From Lunularia cruciata (Eukaryota; Streptophyta; Marchantiopsida; Lunulariales; Lunulariaceae), in NCBI GenBank assembly GCA_948567375.1, contig CAOYZS010000005.1:434001-498000 (forward strand): a stretch of DNA of 64,000 bases, read 5' to 3'. The number at the start of each line of letters is the position of its first letter. The stretch's first letter is position 1. Position numbers and translations under genes: made by a program. Shown here one piece after another: positions 31,651 to 43,823 of this stretch. The notes beneath the pieces were generated by a model, which was not told the origin of the DNA, did not search any database, and saw nothing but the letters and a program-made list of their open reading frames with translations.

Positions 31651-33660
31651 TGTGACAACCTGGCAAATATCACTTTTGCGATAATCAAGTAAGTAAAGTT
31701 TGTTCCCGTAGAGATATAGTTCAGAATTTGTCAAATATAGTAACAATCTTAGTTCTTCTTGGTTGCGTCTTTAATCTCTCATGTAGAAACCACACCTAGA
31801 AAAGAGTAACAAGCACTGGCTCGCAATCTTGTCACGCAAAAATATCACACTTAATCACAAATCCATCAAATCTTTCCAAACATTCTTGATTGTGATGATT
31901 CAATCTCTCTTAAAAAATGGCACTTCACCACAAAACAACTTTACCTCAGTGTTGTGTTCCACCCCTCCATTGAAGGCACAACTTCCTCAATCAAAATTGC
32001 TTTGCATGAACTCAACGTTGCACTCACAAATGCAAAATACTACCAACACTACAATTCCTCTCAAATCTGTCAGGGCATTGCTCCGACTGCACTTCACTTA
32101 GGATCAAACACATAGAATGAAGATCAAGGCTACAGAATCCAACATCCAACAAGCAAACTAACTTGCATTTCAAAATTCTCTCAACACTCACAAACAAAGA
32201 CACATAGTTGATACTCAGAATTAAGCTCAAACGACGAGTACTACTTCACAATACTTTGCTTTATCTATTTTCAAGAAAATGAATACTAAACAACAACACA
32301 CTACGAATGCCTTCTTTAAATAAGCAAAGCACTTGATAGTTACCTAACTCCCTTAATTGCTTCCTAACTACCTCTAACAACATGCAGATCCAAAATGACA
32401 ACGCATTGCTTCATGTCTACCCTTCTAAATCTTGGATCTATTACTACTACGATACGATGTCTACCTCAATTTCTTCTTCTAATCCCAAAGTAACTTCACA
32501 GACTGCTCTATCCTCTGGTTTACCAACTACCAATTCTTCTACTAATTCTAACACCTCTTCTTCTTGATCTGCAATTAAACTCATAGGCAACCTACATACA
32601 TCTTCTTCTTGCAATCCATCTTTCTCTAGTGTCTCCAATATCAACTCCAAAGACATTTGTACTCCTACTTCTTTTACTTTGGTTTCTATTCTTACATCAT
32701 TCCAAAGTTTATGTACTCCTAACTTAACTAACTATAATCTAATCGTGATATTGTCTTCCACCTCCAATATCTTCCTATCCATACGAGTCCAAAGACTACT
32801 TAGTAATGCATTCAAGTCCTTATCCTTCACATTTCTTCTCCTCATCTCATGCACCAGCAACCTTAACTTGAGCAGCCTTATTTCTTCAATTCTTATACTG
32901 GCTTTAGTACTCAGCATTGCATTCATCTTCTCTACAATCTCCTTCAATGGCTTGAGCTTCATCCTTCTCTCATGTTCCCTATCCGCTTGCCAATCTTCTT
33001 GGTACATTGCCAGTTTGCTCTCAAACTCGGCCTTCACATTTTCTTTCTCCTTCTCTTTCTATACTATCTTCTCTTCTAGATTATGAATTAGTTCCCACAA
33101 TCTTTCTTCTTCTCTATACTACATTGTTAACTCTCTTTGCCAAAGTTGCATCTTCTCTTCTACACTCAACATTACTCAATGGAGTTCTTGCTCCTTCTTT
33201 GCTACCCTCACCGTGGCATAGATGACTTCTTGTGAATCAGAAAACTACTGCTTCAAGATTTCAAACTCAACTATTTGTCTTTCCATGTCTATAACATTCT
33301 ACTCTATCGTGTGATCTATACTTCCCACTTCTCTCTTTAAGTTTTCAATTATCTAATTCAGTACTACTGCATCTACATGCAATATCTCCCTTTCCTCCTC
33401 TCCTTGGATTATACTCTCCTTCAACTCCAAGTTTTCTACTTCTAACCGCTCCAATAGTTGCAACATAGTCTTTACCTTAGGATAATTTGGTTGCATCTCT
33501 TTTTGCTTCTTCTCCATCTTCATCAGCAACAAGTAGACAATCTCCCATAGATACTCCACCCCTCCAATCTGGTTCTCTTCTTCTTGTGGGCTTTCCTCAT
33601 CCTTCTTCTCTTCTTTGCCCAACATTTGCTTTCTCAGTCCGAGTTGTCTGATTGGAATTG
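31651..33660 (-). mobile_element. Giant LTR copy I, truncated
   Basis: Minus-strand LTR starting at its 3' terminus (TGTGACAACC at 31651; preceding five bases cagct) and cut at 33660 inside its LTR-ORF, where sequence switches to the plus-strand tail of N. The missing half includes the expected second cagct, so its target duplication cannot be confirmed. Confidence 0.7.
32447..33660 (-). pseudogene. LTR-ORF copy I, C-terminal 60%
   Basis: From the junction it reads SIPIRQLGLRKQMLGKEEKK, then the coiled coil (MEKKQKEMQPNYPKVKTMLQ, ERLEVENLELKESII; RLLKLRLLVHEMRRRNVKD) and ends EEEIEVDIVS-stop at 32447. Frameshifts and stops occur between blocks. Related to copies G, H and K but somewhat diverged. 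Confidence 0.55.
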
Positions 33661-33957
33661 ATCTAGTGAAGTAGCTTTCTTTGAAAGATTTTGAATCATC
33701 ACAATCAAGATTGTTTGGAAAGATTTGATGGAAATGTTATTATGGGAGTTTAATTTGTGATGAGACTACAAATTAGTGCTTGTTACTCTCTCTTTGGGTG
33801 TGGTTTCTACCTGAGAGATTAAAGACACAACCAAGAAGAACTGAATTATTACTATTTGACTATGTATTTGACCATTTTTGACTCGTATCTTTGTGGGAAC
33901 AAACTTTACTTACTGATTACTGAAAAAGTGATACTTGTTGGGTTGTCACATGATTTT

Positions 33958-33975
33958 TGGCACCATTGCCGGGGA
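33958..33975 (+). promoter_or_regulatory. Primer binding site, tRNA-Asp type (internal region 2)
   Basis: TGGCACCATTGCCGGGGA, seven bases after the LTR end, differs from the plant tRNA-Asp-complementary site TGGCGCCGTTGCCGGGGA at two positions only. Confidence 0.85.
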
Positions 33976-35862
33976 TACAAATCTTGGGAGTGGAAGAAGA
34001 CGAGGTCAAATCTGAAATTGGGTGTCCAACCAATATGAATGTTTGCATAATTGAACAATGGGAAGAGAGTTTGTAAATGAACTTTGCATTGTGAAGAAGA
34101 AGAATGCCAAAAGAGCCAATTCACCAGAAACAAAGTTGAGAGAGAGGCATTGGATTTGGAACTTCTTTACAAAGTTCAAGAAGCCTTGAAGGACCTCAAG
34201 CAAAAGAAATGAGAGATCAGGTAGCAAGGCTACTTTGTGTCTCCAAATCCCAAGAAGATGCAAGTAGACAAACATATTCACTATGACCTAGTACATTGAC
34301 TTTTTCAAGAGCTATCCAGGGAGCCGGATTCATAAAAGAATTTATTCATGAAGACAACATGAATTTGGATAGAAGAAGAGTGTCAATAACTTCTACATAT
34401 GATTTCTTGACTTGTTCAAAGTGATCTTAAAGAGCCATCTAAAGATATTGAACCTCTATCTCCAACTCAAGTTGAAGTGGATTTACCAGCAAAAGAGCAA
34501 TCTGTCAACAAAGACTCCACTTTGAACTTGGTGAACCCTTGGACTGAATTTGACAAAAAATCACCATCCAATACCTTGAGTCCATCAAACCCTACATTAC
34601 CATAGCCTATTCCTCATAGTTACAAAATGACTTTGTTACCCATTAACCGACATGCCTATCAAAAGTATAAAGGGACGGAGCAAGATGAAGACCCGGATGA
34701 ATCATTGAAGAATTCAAAGTCATCTCCTTTGCCAATAAGGAGCATGACTCTGTTGACTGGTTGCAATTTTTCCAAGTCTACTTCAAAAGAAGCTCGGAGC
34801 TGGTATACACATGTAACCCAAAAGGGGTTTAGACCAGCCAATTGGTCAGACTTGTGGGACAACTTCTTGGAATGATTCCGGGAGGTCAATTATGATACAA
34901 TTGTCTCTTTGGCACTCAATGATCTAGACCAAGGGAAGTATGAGGAGATGAGAGACTACTCTGAGTGGTTCATGGCATTATTGAACCAAGTGCCAAAGCA
35001 ATCTGGTGTGGTGAGTTACTCTGATGCCCAAGCTATCACCTAGTTCCTTGGCAGATTGTCCCCAAAGCTTTGAATCTTTGCCAAGTAGAGAAATGTAACT
35101 TCCCTAAATAAAGTACTCAAACATGTTGCCCAACACGAGGCGGCTCACTCTCACTCTTTTGGTAACCAAAGAAATCAGGAGAAGAAAGGCAAGAAGCCTA
35201 GACAAAGAGCTTCTTGCACTTCTTTGAAAGGGTACTCCACATCTTCTAGCTCTTCTTCAAAAATTAAATAAGTCTCAAAGCCAAGAAGAATACAAAGGCA
35301 AGGAGGGAAGAAAGAATCAAAATCTCCAAAAAATCTATAAATAAAACTGATTGTAAGTTGGAGACTCTTATTAAAGAGTTTGCAGATTTCAAGATCCAAA
35401 TGATTGGGGTGAAGGATTGAAGGAAGCCTCCTTCATTTGGCAAACCAAATGTATGGTGCATTGCATGTGGAAAATCAGGCCATGCCAACATGGAGTGTTT
35501 GACCCAAACTACATTTCTCTTATAGCAAATCAATTGGGTTCCAAGATGGGACCAAAGTGAGGAAGAAGAGGCAATGTACCAAACCCAAGAGGTACAGCCT
35601 CAAGTGAGCGCATCATACCAAGGTCCAAAGTATGGGCCAAGGGAGTATAACAATAATAGTCCTCAAAGAAGACTACCAATGGGTGGCCAGAACAAGCCTC
35701 AAAATGTTGCATTGGGAGCATGTTACAATTGTGGCTCTATAGGCCATTGGTCTCCAAATTGCCTTGAGCTGAGGCGTCAAGTTGGGTATGTTCCACTTTG
35801 TGGAAATTGCAAAGGATTGGGCTACACTGGAAATTAATACCCTCAACCACCTAACCCAAAGC
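33976..35862 (+). pseudogene. gag: gag of giant-LTR element, internal region 2 (three zinc knuckles)
   Basis: Better preserved than the first copy. Capsid-like part: LLPINRHAYQKYKGTEQDED, ARSWYTHVTQKGFRPANWSD, ALNDLDQGKYEEMRDYSEWF and QSGVVSYSDAQAI. Three zinc knuckles follow: CIACGKSGHANMEC (about 35458-35500), CYNCGSIGHWSPNC (about 35720-35761) and CGNCKGLGYTGN (about 35800; His replaced by Tyr, last Cys lost). The first two are intact CX2CX4HX4C. Several stops. The frame after the third knuckle is interrupted by solo LTR K and resumes at 39633. Confidence 0.75.
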
Positions 35863-36640
35863 TGTGACAACCCGGCAAATATCACTTTTGCGGTAATCAG
35901 GTAAATAAAGTTCGTTCCCGTAGAGATACGAGTCAGAAATGTCCAAATACAAAGCAAAGTAACACTTGCAGTTCTTCTTGAGGTCTTCTTTAGTCTCTCA
36001 AGTAGAAACCACACCTAGAAGAGAGTAACAAGCACTAACTTGCAGTCTTGTCACAAATTCACACTCCTTAATCACAACTCCATCAAATCTTTGCAAACAA
36101 TCTTGATTGTGATGATTCAGGCTCTCCCAAAAATGACACTTCACTGCAAAACGACTTTGCCTCAGAATTGTGTTCCACCCCTCCACTAAAGGCACAACTT
36201 CCTTGATCAAAATTGCTTCACATCAACCTTGCACTGCACTCACAAATGTAGAATACTACCAACACTACATTTCCTCTTAGATCTGTCAAGGCATTGCTTT
36301 GATTGCACTTCACTCAGGATCAAACACACAGAATGAAGATCAAGGCTGCGGAATCCAACATCCAACAAGCACATTGACTTGCACTTTGAATTTCTCCACA
36401 CACTCTCAAACACAAGTACAACATTGATACTCAAAATCAAGCTCAAGCAACGAGCACTACTTCACAACACTTCACTTTATCTATTCTTAGAATTATGAGT
36501 ATTGAACAACAATTCTTTGCGAATGCCACTCTTAAATAGTGAATCAATCAACAATTCTAACAACTATACTGTTCTATAACAACTCTTCTAACCTGCAGAT
36601 CCGAAATAACAATGCACCTCTTCATATCTCAAAATTGTTA

Positions 36641-39204
36641 CTACTCCAATCCGATGTCTACTTCTTCTTCAGCTTTCAAACCTGAACCCAAAGTTATTTT
36701 ACTTCCTACTACTCTATCCTCGGGTTTCACATCTTCTACTTCTTCTACCAGATCCAGCAATTCTTTTTCTTGATCTGAAATTGCACTAGTGGGTAACCCT
36801 TCTAAATCTTCATCTCTCAACCCACTCTTCTCCAATGTCTCCATCTCTAACTCAAAAGACATCTGCACTCCTATGTTATCTACTTCGGGTTTGGCTCTAA
36901 CATCCTTCCAAAGTTTTTCTATCTCCAATTTCACTATGTCTAATCTAATCGAAATATTGTCTTCTACCTCTAAGATCTTCCTATCTACACGAGTCCGGAG
37001 ACTTATCAGCAGTGCGTTCAAATTGGTATCTTTTGCTTGTCTTCACCTCGTCTCCTGCACCAACAACTTCAACTCGTGCAGCCTCATTTCTTCAATTCAA
37101 ACATTGGCTTCTATACTCAACATCATGTTCATCCTGAGGACTATCTCCTTCAACGGCTCCAATCTCATCTTCCGTACTTGCTCTCGATCTACAAGCCAAT
37201 CCTCCCTATACATTGCCAATTTTGCTTTGAATTCAACTTTCACTGTCTCCTTCTCCTTCTCCTTGTGTACAACCTTCTCCTCCTGATTACGAAGTAACTC
37301 TCGTAATCTCTCTTCTTCCGTTTATTGTGCTGCCAACTCTCTTTTCCAGAGTTGCTTCTTCTCCTCTATGCTCTCCATCACCCTATCGAGCTCTTGTTCC
37401 CTCTCTGCTACTCTCGCCATAGCATGGATAACTTCTACTCTTGAATCAGCAAACTGCTGCTTCAAGATTTCATACCCTGCTACTTGTCTCTCCCTTGCTA
37501 TGTCACTCTTCTTAACAAGATCTTCTCAATAACTCAGTTCTCTCTTCAGGTCTTCAATTACCTGAGTCTTCATTACTGCCTCCGCTTGCAGTACTTCCCT
37601 TTCCTCCTCACCTCGGGTTATACTCTTCTTCAACTTTGAGTTCTCTTCTTCTAATCAAGCTAAGACCTACAACACAGTCTTCACTTCCGGACACCTTGAT
37701 TGCATCTCCTTCTTCATGTGTTCTAACCTCACCAACAGAGGACACACCACCTCCCGCAAGTACTTGACTCTATCACTCGGGGTTACCTCTTCTTGCGTAG
37801 CAACTTCTGTTTGCACTTCTTGTTCATCCGATACTTGCCTTCTTCTCTGCAATCTTCGTATTGGCACTGACGCCAAGCTTCCCGAGCTTTCATTCACCTC
37901 TTCTTTCAAGTTACTCAGACCTGCATCACACTTTGCCTTGCGTCCCAAGTGAACTCTCCTCTGAACTGCAATCTTTTTCTCTTCTGCCTGGAGTACTTCA
38001 TCTTCCAACTTCGTGGTGTCCTCGGCTTTGATTTCTGCCTACACTTCTTCATCCTCCTCTGCAGCAGCTGGTACCAATGTCATTTCTCCACCCTCATCGC
38101 TGTCGCTACTTGTATTTCCACTTTGTAGTGTTAGCTCGGCCTCCTCCTCATGTTCCAAATCTTTGGACTTGCACTCGGCTTCACCTTTTGAGTCTTCATC
38201 TTCCGACTCGATCACCACCATTCCTTGCCTCGGGTTTCCTCTTTTGGTCTTCCACGGTTTTGTTGTATCTTCGGCTTTGCCCTGCCGACTTCTCTTCTTT
38301 GATTTTGGAGTACTCACTTCAATCTCCACATTCTTTCCCATCTTTTTGTAGTACTCGTCGGTGCTTTTAATTTGTAGGATGTACTGATGCTCCTCTATGT
38401 CAACTTCCCTTCTCAAATCAGGATGGAAATGCGACACTCTGCTAAGTTCAACAAATTCAACCCAAGGTAGAAATGAGCTACAAATGGTACGATGTAGTGT
38501 GGAGGCAATTTATCCCATAGATTCCACACCATTTGTTGCATTCTCCCATGGAAACACCTCACCCAATTGATCGGTTCTCTTGCAAACAATTTGTGAAAGA
38601 ACACTGCTTGGTGTTTCATCACATAGGTTGTTCTCTCCGGCTTTAGGATTGCCATCAAAGCACTCACAATTCCTCTCTTGACAGGGTCTTTGTAACTCTC
38701 CACTTTGTACCCATTCTTCATCCGCTTTGACGAGAATGCATCTCTCACTTCTTGGGTTTCTTGGGCTATCTCTCCCTTCCCCAAGAACGTGGCCCCCTGC
38801 TCCAAGCTTGCCTCCTTCCCGAGTACTAGTCTCCAATCCGACTCTGTCTAGCGAGCCGGATTTCCTCTCTTCCCTTCTTCCTCGGGTCCATCGAGACACT
38901 TGCTCTCGATGATCTCAGTCATGAAACCTGGAAAACTAACATTCCAGTTCCATGCCAAGAATGTAATCTGAAGTCGGCTCAAGACTTCTATTCTTGCGAT
39001 TACATCTAACCTCCAAATTGCATGATTCCTCATTGCAAATTTGGAGTTCTTCTTTCCTCCTCCCATCTCTCCTGCTTTCTCATTGTCTCTCGGTTTCACT
39101 CTTGCAACTTCTCCCTTACACACTAGCGCGTCTCCAACTCTATTTCCCTTCCCACGATCACCTGCAGGACGACTTCTCAACGGCGAAGGAAAATTGCTTG
39201 ACAT
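36641..39204 (-). pseudogene. LTR-ORF copy K
   Basis: ATG at 39204 (MSSNFPSPLRSRPAG). Open except for a stop after KRGNPAR as far as LNLLNLAE, where one frameshift (about 38440-38460) changes frame. The rest keeps that new frame to EEEVDIGLE-stop at 36641, with scattered stops. It shows the NLS-like PKSKKRSRQGK, the acidic stretch (ESEDEDSKGEAE, SSDSDEGGEM) and the full coiled coil. A TGA at about 37097 is at the same site as stops in H and M1. Confidence 0.7.
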
Positions 39205-39224
39205 TGCTTTGTCGTGAGCTCAAT

Positions 39225-39231
39225 TTTTATA
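39225..39231 (-). promoter_or_regulatory. TATA box upstream of LTR-ORF (copy K)
   Basis: CTCTATAAAAATTG on the minus strand, 27 nt before the ATG at 39204, as in H, M1 and M2. Confidence 0.5.
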
Positions 39232-39505
39232 GAGTTGCGCTTTCTTCGTCTTTCTTCACTTTGAGTTTCTACTGAGAACTTCTGCATCACACCTCCTGCA
39301 TGCACCTGTCATTGTCAATCGTACTTTGTGCGTATGGGCTGCCGGTTTTTGAGCGGTCCCTTCTTGAATTTCTCGCCCCGATGAAAGGTTGTTACACAGA
39401 CTTTGCCTTGGGTTGAGCTCCCCCCGATACAAAGACTCCTTACTTCGGGTTGTATCCTGACAAGGCATTTCTGAGTACTTCACCTTATGACCCGAAGTCA
39501 CTTTA

Positions 39506-39525
39506 CTTCGGGTTTCATCCCGAAG
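39506..39525 (-). repeat. U3 hairpin CTTCGGG/CCCGAAG (copy K)
   Basis: A perfect 7-bp inverted repeat with a 6-nt loop lies in the 5' U3 region. Further CCCGAAG and GACTTCGGG units surround it. The same structure occurs in M1 and, with changes, in G, H and M2. Confidence 0.55.
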
Positions 39526-39632
39526 ACTCTTTTCTTTGCCTTCTTTGGCCATACAAGCGCAATCCGACTTCTCTATACACTTCTTCGTCTTTATTTTGAA
39601 AAAAAAACAAAAAATGTGGGCCCCACAAAAGC

Positions 39633-40975
39633 TATTGGTGAAGTATGTACAGATCCCAATTGAGTGCACTGCACTTCAATTGAAAAAAAATTGGGATACA
39701 AATGTAAATTATATCACTCTTGAGGAGGAGAGATCTCAAGAAGGGAGTCCATCTTTGGAAGGAGAATGGCCGGACCTCAGAATTTTGAAAGTTGAGACAT
39801 GCTCAAGAAAGAGGAAGCATGATCCCAAAGAAGTGAGCATAACTTCTTTGTCTTCACAAAAGGCAAAGAGGTTGCGCCCAAAAGCTATTCTTTTTGCGAA
39901 CAAGGAGAAAATTCTAGCCATAGCTAAAGCCAAGGCCTTGCAGAAAGAAATACAAGAGGTAATAGAACTAACTTGGGAGATGAGTTTGGAGGAAAGTACA
40001 AAGACAAAGACAAAGACAAAGCCTCTAGTGTTTCTGGCTGACATCAGAGCCAAAGTCAAGGACTTGATCCAAGCTGAAGTACGTAAACCTGAAGAACCTT
40101 GGGTCAAGTCCACCGGTCCTCCGATCACCATCATGAAGCGCCTTGAAGTCCAATTTGAACAAGGAGAGACTTCTAACCTGAAGTCAAAGGTGAAGAAGGT
40201 AAAGTTGGAGGAGTACCCCAATATGACATTGTGACAGATCTGGTGTCCATGCAGGCCAATGTCACATTCAAGGAGCTATGGGAGGACAACAAGCTATACA
40301 AGAAACAGTTGAGTTTGGCCCTCAAGAAAGTTAGGATGATGACTAAAAGAAGAGTTGTTGGCCATATATTGTATTGAGCAAGAAAATTTGGGATCCCCAA
40401 AGGGTATGCAAAGATCATGGGATGCATGATCACAACAATACTCATTGATTAAAGGACCGGTGTGAATGTCATGATAGAAGGTAGCACACAATAATTGGGT
40501 TATCACACATTTGAGCCTACATCCCAAATTCTGAAATTTGCGGATCAAACCAAGAGATGACCTTTGGGCATGTTGTCAAACATTACCACAATCATCAAAG
40601 GGTGCTCTTCAAGTTGAATTACATTATGTTGGGACCAAAATTGGTTACCCAATCTTGATAAGAAGATCATGGTTGTACAATGTCCAAGTTGTGGTGGATT
40701 GGCACCAGCAGAAGCTACATTTCATGGACATATTGTCTGAAGAATGGAAGCTGGTTTTTGTGAGTTGGATGAAGGTTCCCCACCTTGGGGAAACAAATTC
40801 ATTTGAAGACAAACATGAATCCAAAGATTCATTGTCTTTGTCTTTCAAAGACTCCAAAGAAGAAGTCCAAGTCAATTACTTGAAACGCTATGAGGTGGAG
40901 GTCAAAAAAGAAGCCATCACCTCAGGTAAAAATGATTTGGAGCAAGGGGATTTGACTGCTATTCAACTCAGATTA
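39633..40975 (+). pseudogene. Linker and protease of internal region 2
   Basis: The linker is open from 39536 to 40234 (real part from 39633): EEERSQEGSPSLEGEWPDLR, SLSSQKAKRLRPKAILFANK, EEPWVKSTGPPITIMKRLEV, highly charged. The protease follows with the motif ILID-stop-RTGVNVMIEG (about 40440; Asp then a stop where Gly is expected) and PLGMLSNITTII. From 40538 an open segment reads WHQQKLHFMDILSEEWKLVF, the spacer to RT. Function lost. Confidence 0.6.
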
Positions 40976-42131
40976 AGCCGATTCAGTCACGTTGAAGGAG
41001 TCATCAACCCCGATGACTGGCAAGATGTTGTCTTAGCCCAAGGAAAAATTTTAAAATTTTCAAAGATAGTCACTTTGGAGGAGTTGGCAGGATATACTGC
41101 CTTGTTTATAGAGTACCAAGATGTATTTTCCTAGTTGATTGATCAAATATTGGGTATTCCATGACAATTTGGAGAACATCAGATTGATGTGATTGAAGGT
41201 GCAGTTTTGGTTTGTCAAGGATAGTGCCGCTTGAACCCAAAGTACTCACTCTTGGTGAAAGATGAGATTGACAAGTACTTGAGGGCCGCAATTATTTTTC
41301 TAGTCTTAAATAGTGAGTGGGTTTCCCTTATTGTCATTATTCCAAAGAAGAAAACTAGAAAGATTTGTGAAGACTTTCTCAAGTTGAATGCAGTTATGAG
41401 GAAGGATCATCATCCCTTACCTTTTAACAATACAATTCTATGTTGGTTATCCTTGCTATAGCTTTCTTGATGGATTTTCAAGTTATAATCAAGTATCCAT
41501 TCAAGAAAAAGACAAGGATAAAACCACATTTGCTACCAATGGGGGCACTTTTGCTTACAATAAAATGCCCTTTGGGTTTTGTAATGCTTTCACTACTTTC
41601 CATTGGATGATGAATGCAATCTTCAAAGATTTTTTGCTTAAGTTTGTGGAAGTCTTCATTGGTGATTTTTTGTATGTTTGGATGAAGAGAAGTACATTTG
41701 GATTACCTTTGCTAAAATCTTGAAAGGTGCCAATCTATGGGCTTGTCATTATGCCCAAAGAAATGCTTCTTCACAATGAAGGTATTTTTTTTGGGGCATC
41801 GGGCCTCAAGTTGAGGTAATGGAGTCAATGTTGAGAAGGTGAAAGTTATCTCAGCTTTAGAATCCCCTAAAAACATTTAGGAGTTGAGGGCTTTCTCGGG
41901 ATATTTCAGATACTACCGAGGATTTGTATCCAAACTATGTAGTGTTGGCTGCACCCCTTACAAAGCTTCTAAAGAAGTCAGAAGAATTCTTGTGGGAAGC
42001 AAAACAAGAGGAAGCTTTCAAAGTGTTGAAGAAGAAACTGGTTGAAGCACCAATTATGAGGCCAAATTGGGATGCCCCTTTTCATGTTTATGTGTACACT
42101 TCATCCATGGCAACCGGAGTCATCTTAAGTC
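40976..42131 (+). pseudogene. RT and RNase H start of internal region 2, cut by element P
   Basis: Reads SHVEGVINPDDWQDVV, ALFIEYQDVFS, a stop, GIP...FGEHQIDVI, LNPKYSLLVKDEIDKYLRAA, then decayed RT. The YxDD box is FIGD (about 41655), losing a catalytic Asp. RT tail: AAPLTKLLKKSEEFLWEAKQ. RNase H: KKKLVEAPIMRPNWDAPFHV, YTSSMATGVILS, where the sequence changes to the LTR of P at 42132. Confidence 0.7.
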
Positions 42132-42816
42132 TATAACACCCATTTGTGCATGTGTGTGGTATTGTGATATTAGCTTGGTATTACAAATACTTGAGAGATA
42201 TTATTTATATAGAGACAAAGGATGGTTCTACATTAGTCATGATTAGCTAAATTTAGTCATAGCTAAGATAGTGAGGACCTTACTTTAGAGGAAGTGGAAA
42301 AGATGAGCACCACAATTTTGGATTCTAATATATTGACTTGGTATTATTCCTAGGTGTTTTGGCTTTGAGGAAAGAGTTGAGACCTCTTGGGCTTACATGT
42401 CTTTTTGTTTTAGATTCTTCTATAGTCCAAGGATAGACCATGTGAAGGAATCCTTGACTTAGTGGGTGGATCAAGATAAGATCACATGCTTAGTGGAATA
42501 TACCTATGTGGATGGACATTCCTTTATAATTTTTGACTTTACTTGACCTTTAGCCTAGTAACTTGAGTTACTATGGTAAATAGTAACTTTAGTGCATAAC
42601 TATTTCACAAGTATATAAACAAGGGGTGAGTAGGTACTTATCATCCTTTCATTTGCAACTATCTCTCTCTCATTGAGTTCTCTACTCAGCAATGTCTTGT
42701 GTCTTGGAGTGTTAGCCTTGGAGGAGTATGATGGAATTGGGGTTCCTTGCCTTCTTAGTCCATGGTGCACTACCATAATAGCCATGGGAGGTTCATGCAA
42801 GACATGCCGGCTCACA
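42132..42816 (+). mobile_element. Putative 5' LTR of gypsy element P (~685 bp)
   Basis: RNase H of internal region 2 stops abruptly at 42131. The new sequence starts TATAACACCC (TGTAACACCC with one change) and has a TATATAAA box at 42612. It reaches CTCACA at 42816, followed by TTCTTGGTTTTGTTGCTAGGA, which could be a decayed primer site. The mate LTR is outside the window, so the ends are inferred. Confidence 0.45.
42612..42619 (+). promoter_or_regulatory. TATA box in LTR of P
   Basis: CAAGTATATAAACAAGGGG, a good plant TATA box. It is followed about 50 bp later by CT-rich sequence (caactatctctctctc) common just downstream of LTR transcription starts. Confidence 0.55.
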
Positions 42817-43029
42817 TTCTTGGTTTTGTTGCTAGGACCTTTCTAGAAGGCAAGATAATGTTCCGTGTTCTCCGTACAATTCTATATTAGACAGAAGGAG
42901 GTTGTGAGAGCTCACTTGGAAAAAATTTAGGGCAGGAGAGGGTTGAACTTATGTTAGAGAACTTGGACCCATTTTTATACCTTGTAGTTCAATTATGATG
43001 TCTTTGCGTTGATTTTGTACATATTGTAC
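42817..43029 (+). other. Leader of element P, first part
   Basis: Non-coding sequence between the putative LTR and the insertion point of solo LTR L. It ends in TGTAC (43025-43029), the left target duplication of L, and continues at 60798. I see no gene in it. Confidence 0.45.
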
Positions 43030-43823
43030 TGTGACAACCCGGCAAATATCACTTTTGTGGTAATCAAGTAAGTAAAGTTTGTTCCCATAGAAATACTAGT
43101 CAGAATTGGTCAAATACAAAGTCAAATAGTTACAAGCAGTTCTTCTTGGTTGGGTCTTTAGTTTCTCAAGTAGAAACCACACCCAGAACAGAGTAACAAG
43201 GACTGATTTGCAGTCTCATCATGAATAACACTTCTTAATCACAACTCCATCAAATCTTTCCAAACAATCTTGATTGTGATGATTTAGTCTCTCTTGAAAA
43301 TGGCACTTCATTGCAAAAAAACTTCACCTTAGAATTGTGTTCCACCCCTCCATTGAAGGCACAACTTCCTTGCTTGAAATTGCTTCACATCAACTCTACG
43401 CTGTACTCACAAATGCAAAATACTACCAACACTACAATTCCTCCTAGATCTGTCAAGGCATTGCTTTGATTGCACTTCACTCAAGATCAAACACATACAA
43501 TGAAGATCAAGGCTGTGGAATCTAACATCCAACAAACACACTGATTTGCACTTCAAAATTCTCCAAATACTCACCCAACACCAACACAAAGTTGATACTC
43601 GGAATTAAGCTCAAGCGACGAGCAATGAAATCAGCACTTTGCTTTATCTATTCTCAAAAATAATGAGCACTGAACAATATATGACTGCAAATGCCTCCCT
43701 TAAATACTGAAGCAAACAACAATTATCTAATAACTATACCATTCTACAACAACTTTCCTACCTGCAGATCCAAATTAACAATGCAACTCTTCATATCCAC
43801 ATCTTCAAATCTCAAAATTGTAA

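Larger units (their letters stand above)
30907..33950 (+). mobile_element. LTR N, shared 3'/5' LTR between the two internal regions (interrupted, deleted)
   Basis: 5' part at 30907-31650, after the polypurine tract, with LTR-ORF remnants (REVGSTIFYQKCDASEE, VFFHQMFAGEAIDWAK). 3' part at 33661-33950, ending GGTTGTCACA directly before the second primer site. The middle, about 2.6 kb, is missing, together with the 5' half of the minus-strand LTR I inserted at 31650. One deletion running from inside I to near the end of N explains both losses. Confidence 0.65.
35863..39627 (-). mobile_element. Giant solo LTR copy K (3765 bp)
   Basis: Minus-strand LTR with both termini (TGTGGGGCCC ... GTTGTCACA) and perfect AAAGC duplications at 35858-35862 and 39628-39632. 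It splits the gag-protease linker of internal region 2; the reading on either side rejoins as in internal region 1. Contains the 5' U3 hairpin, TATA box, LTR-ORF and tail. Confidence 0.92.
10916..42131 (+). mobile_element. Tandem giant-LTR retrotransposon array (LTR E - internal 1 - LTR N - internal 2)
   Basis: Composite of one lineage: 5' LTR E, primer site and gag-pol (24901-30906), polypurine tract, LTR N, then a second primer site and a second gag-pol (33951-42131) cut by element P. N serves as 3' LTR of the first unit and 5' LTR of the second, as expected from unequal recombination between LTRs. Later insertions are F (with G), H, I and K. The pol type (Tat/Athila-like, no chromodomain, ending ...KVNGWRV) and the tRNA-Asp-like primer site place it among plant non-chromovirus gypsy elements. 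The far 3' LTR is outside the window. Confidence 0.75.
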
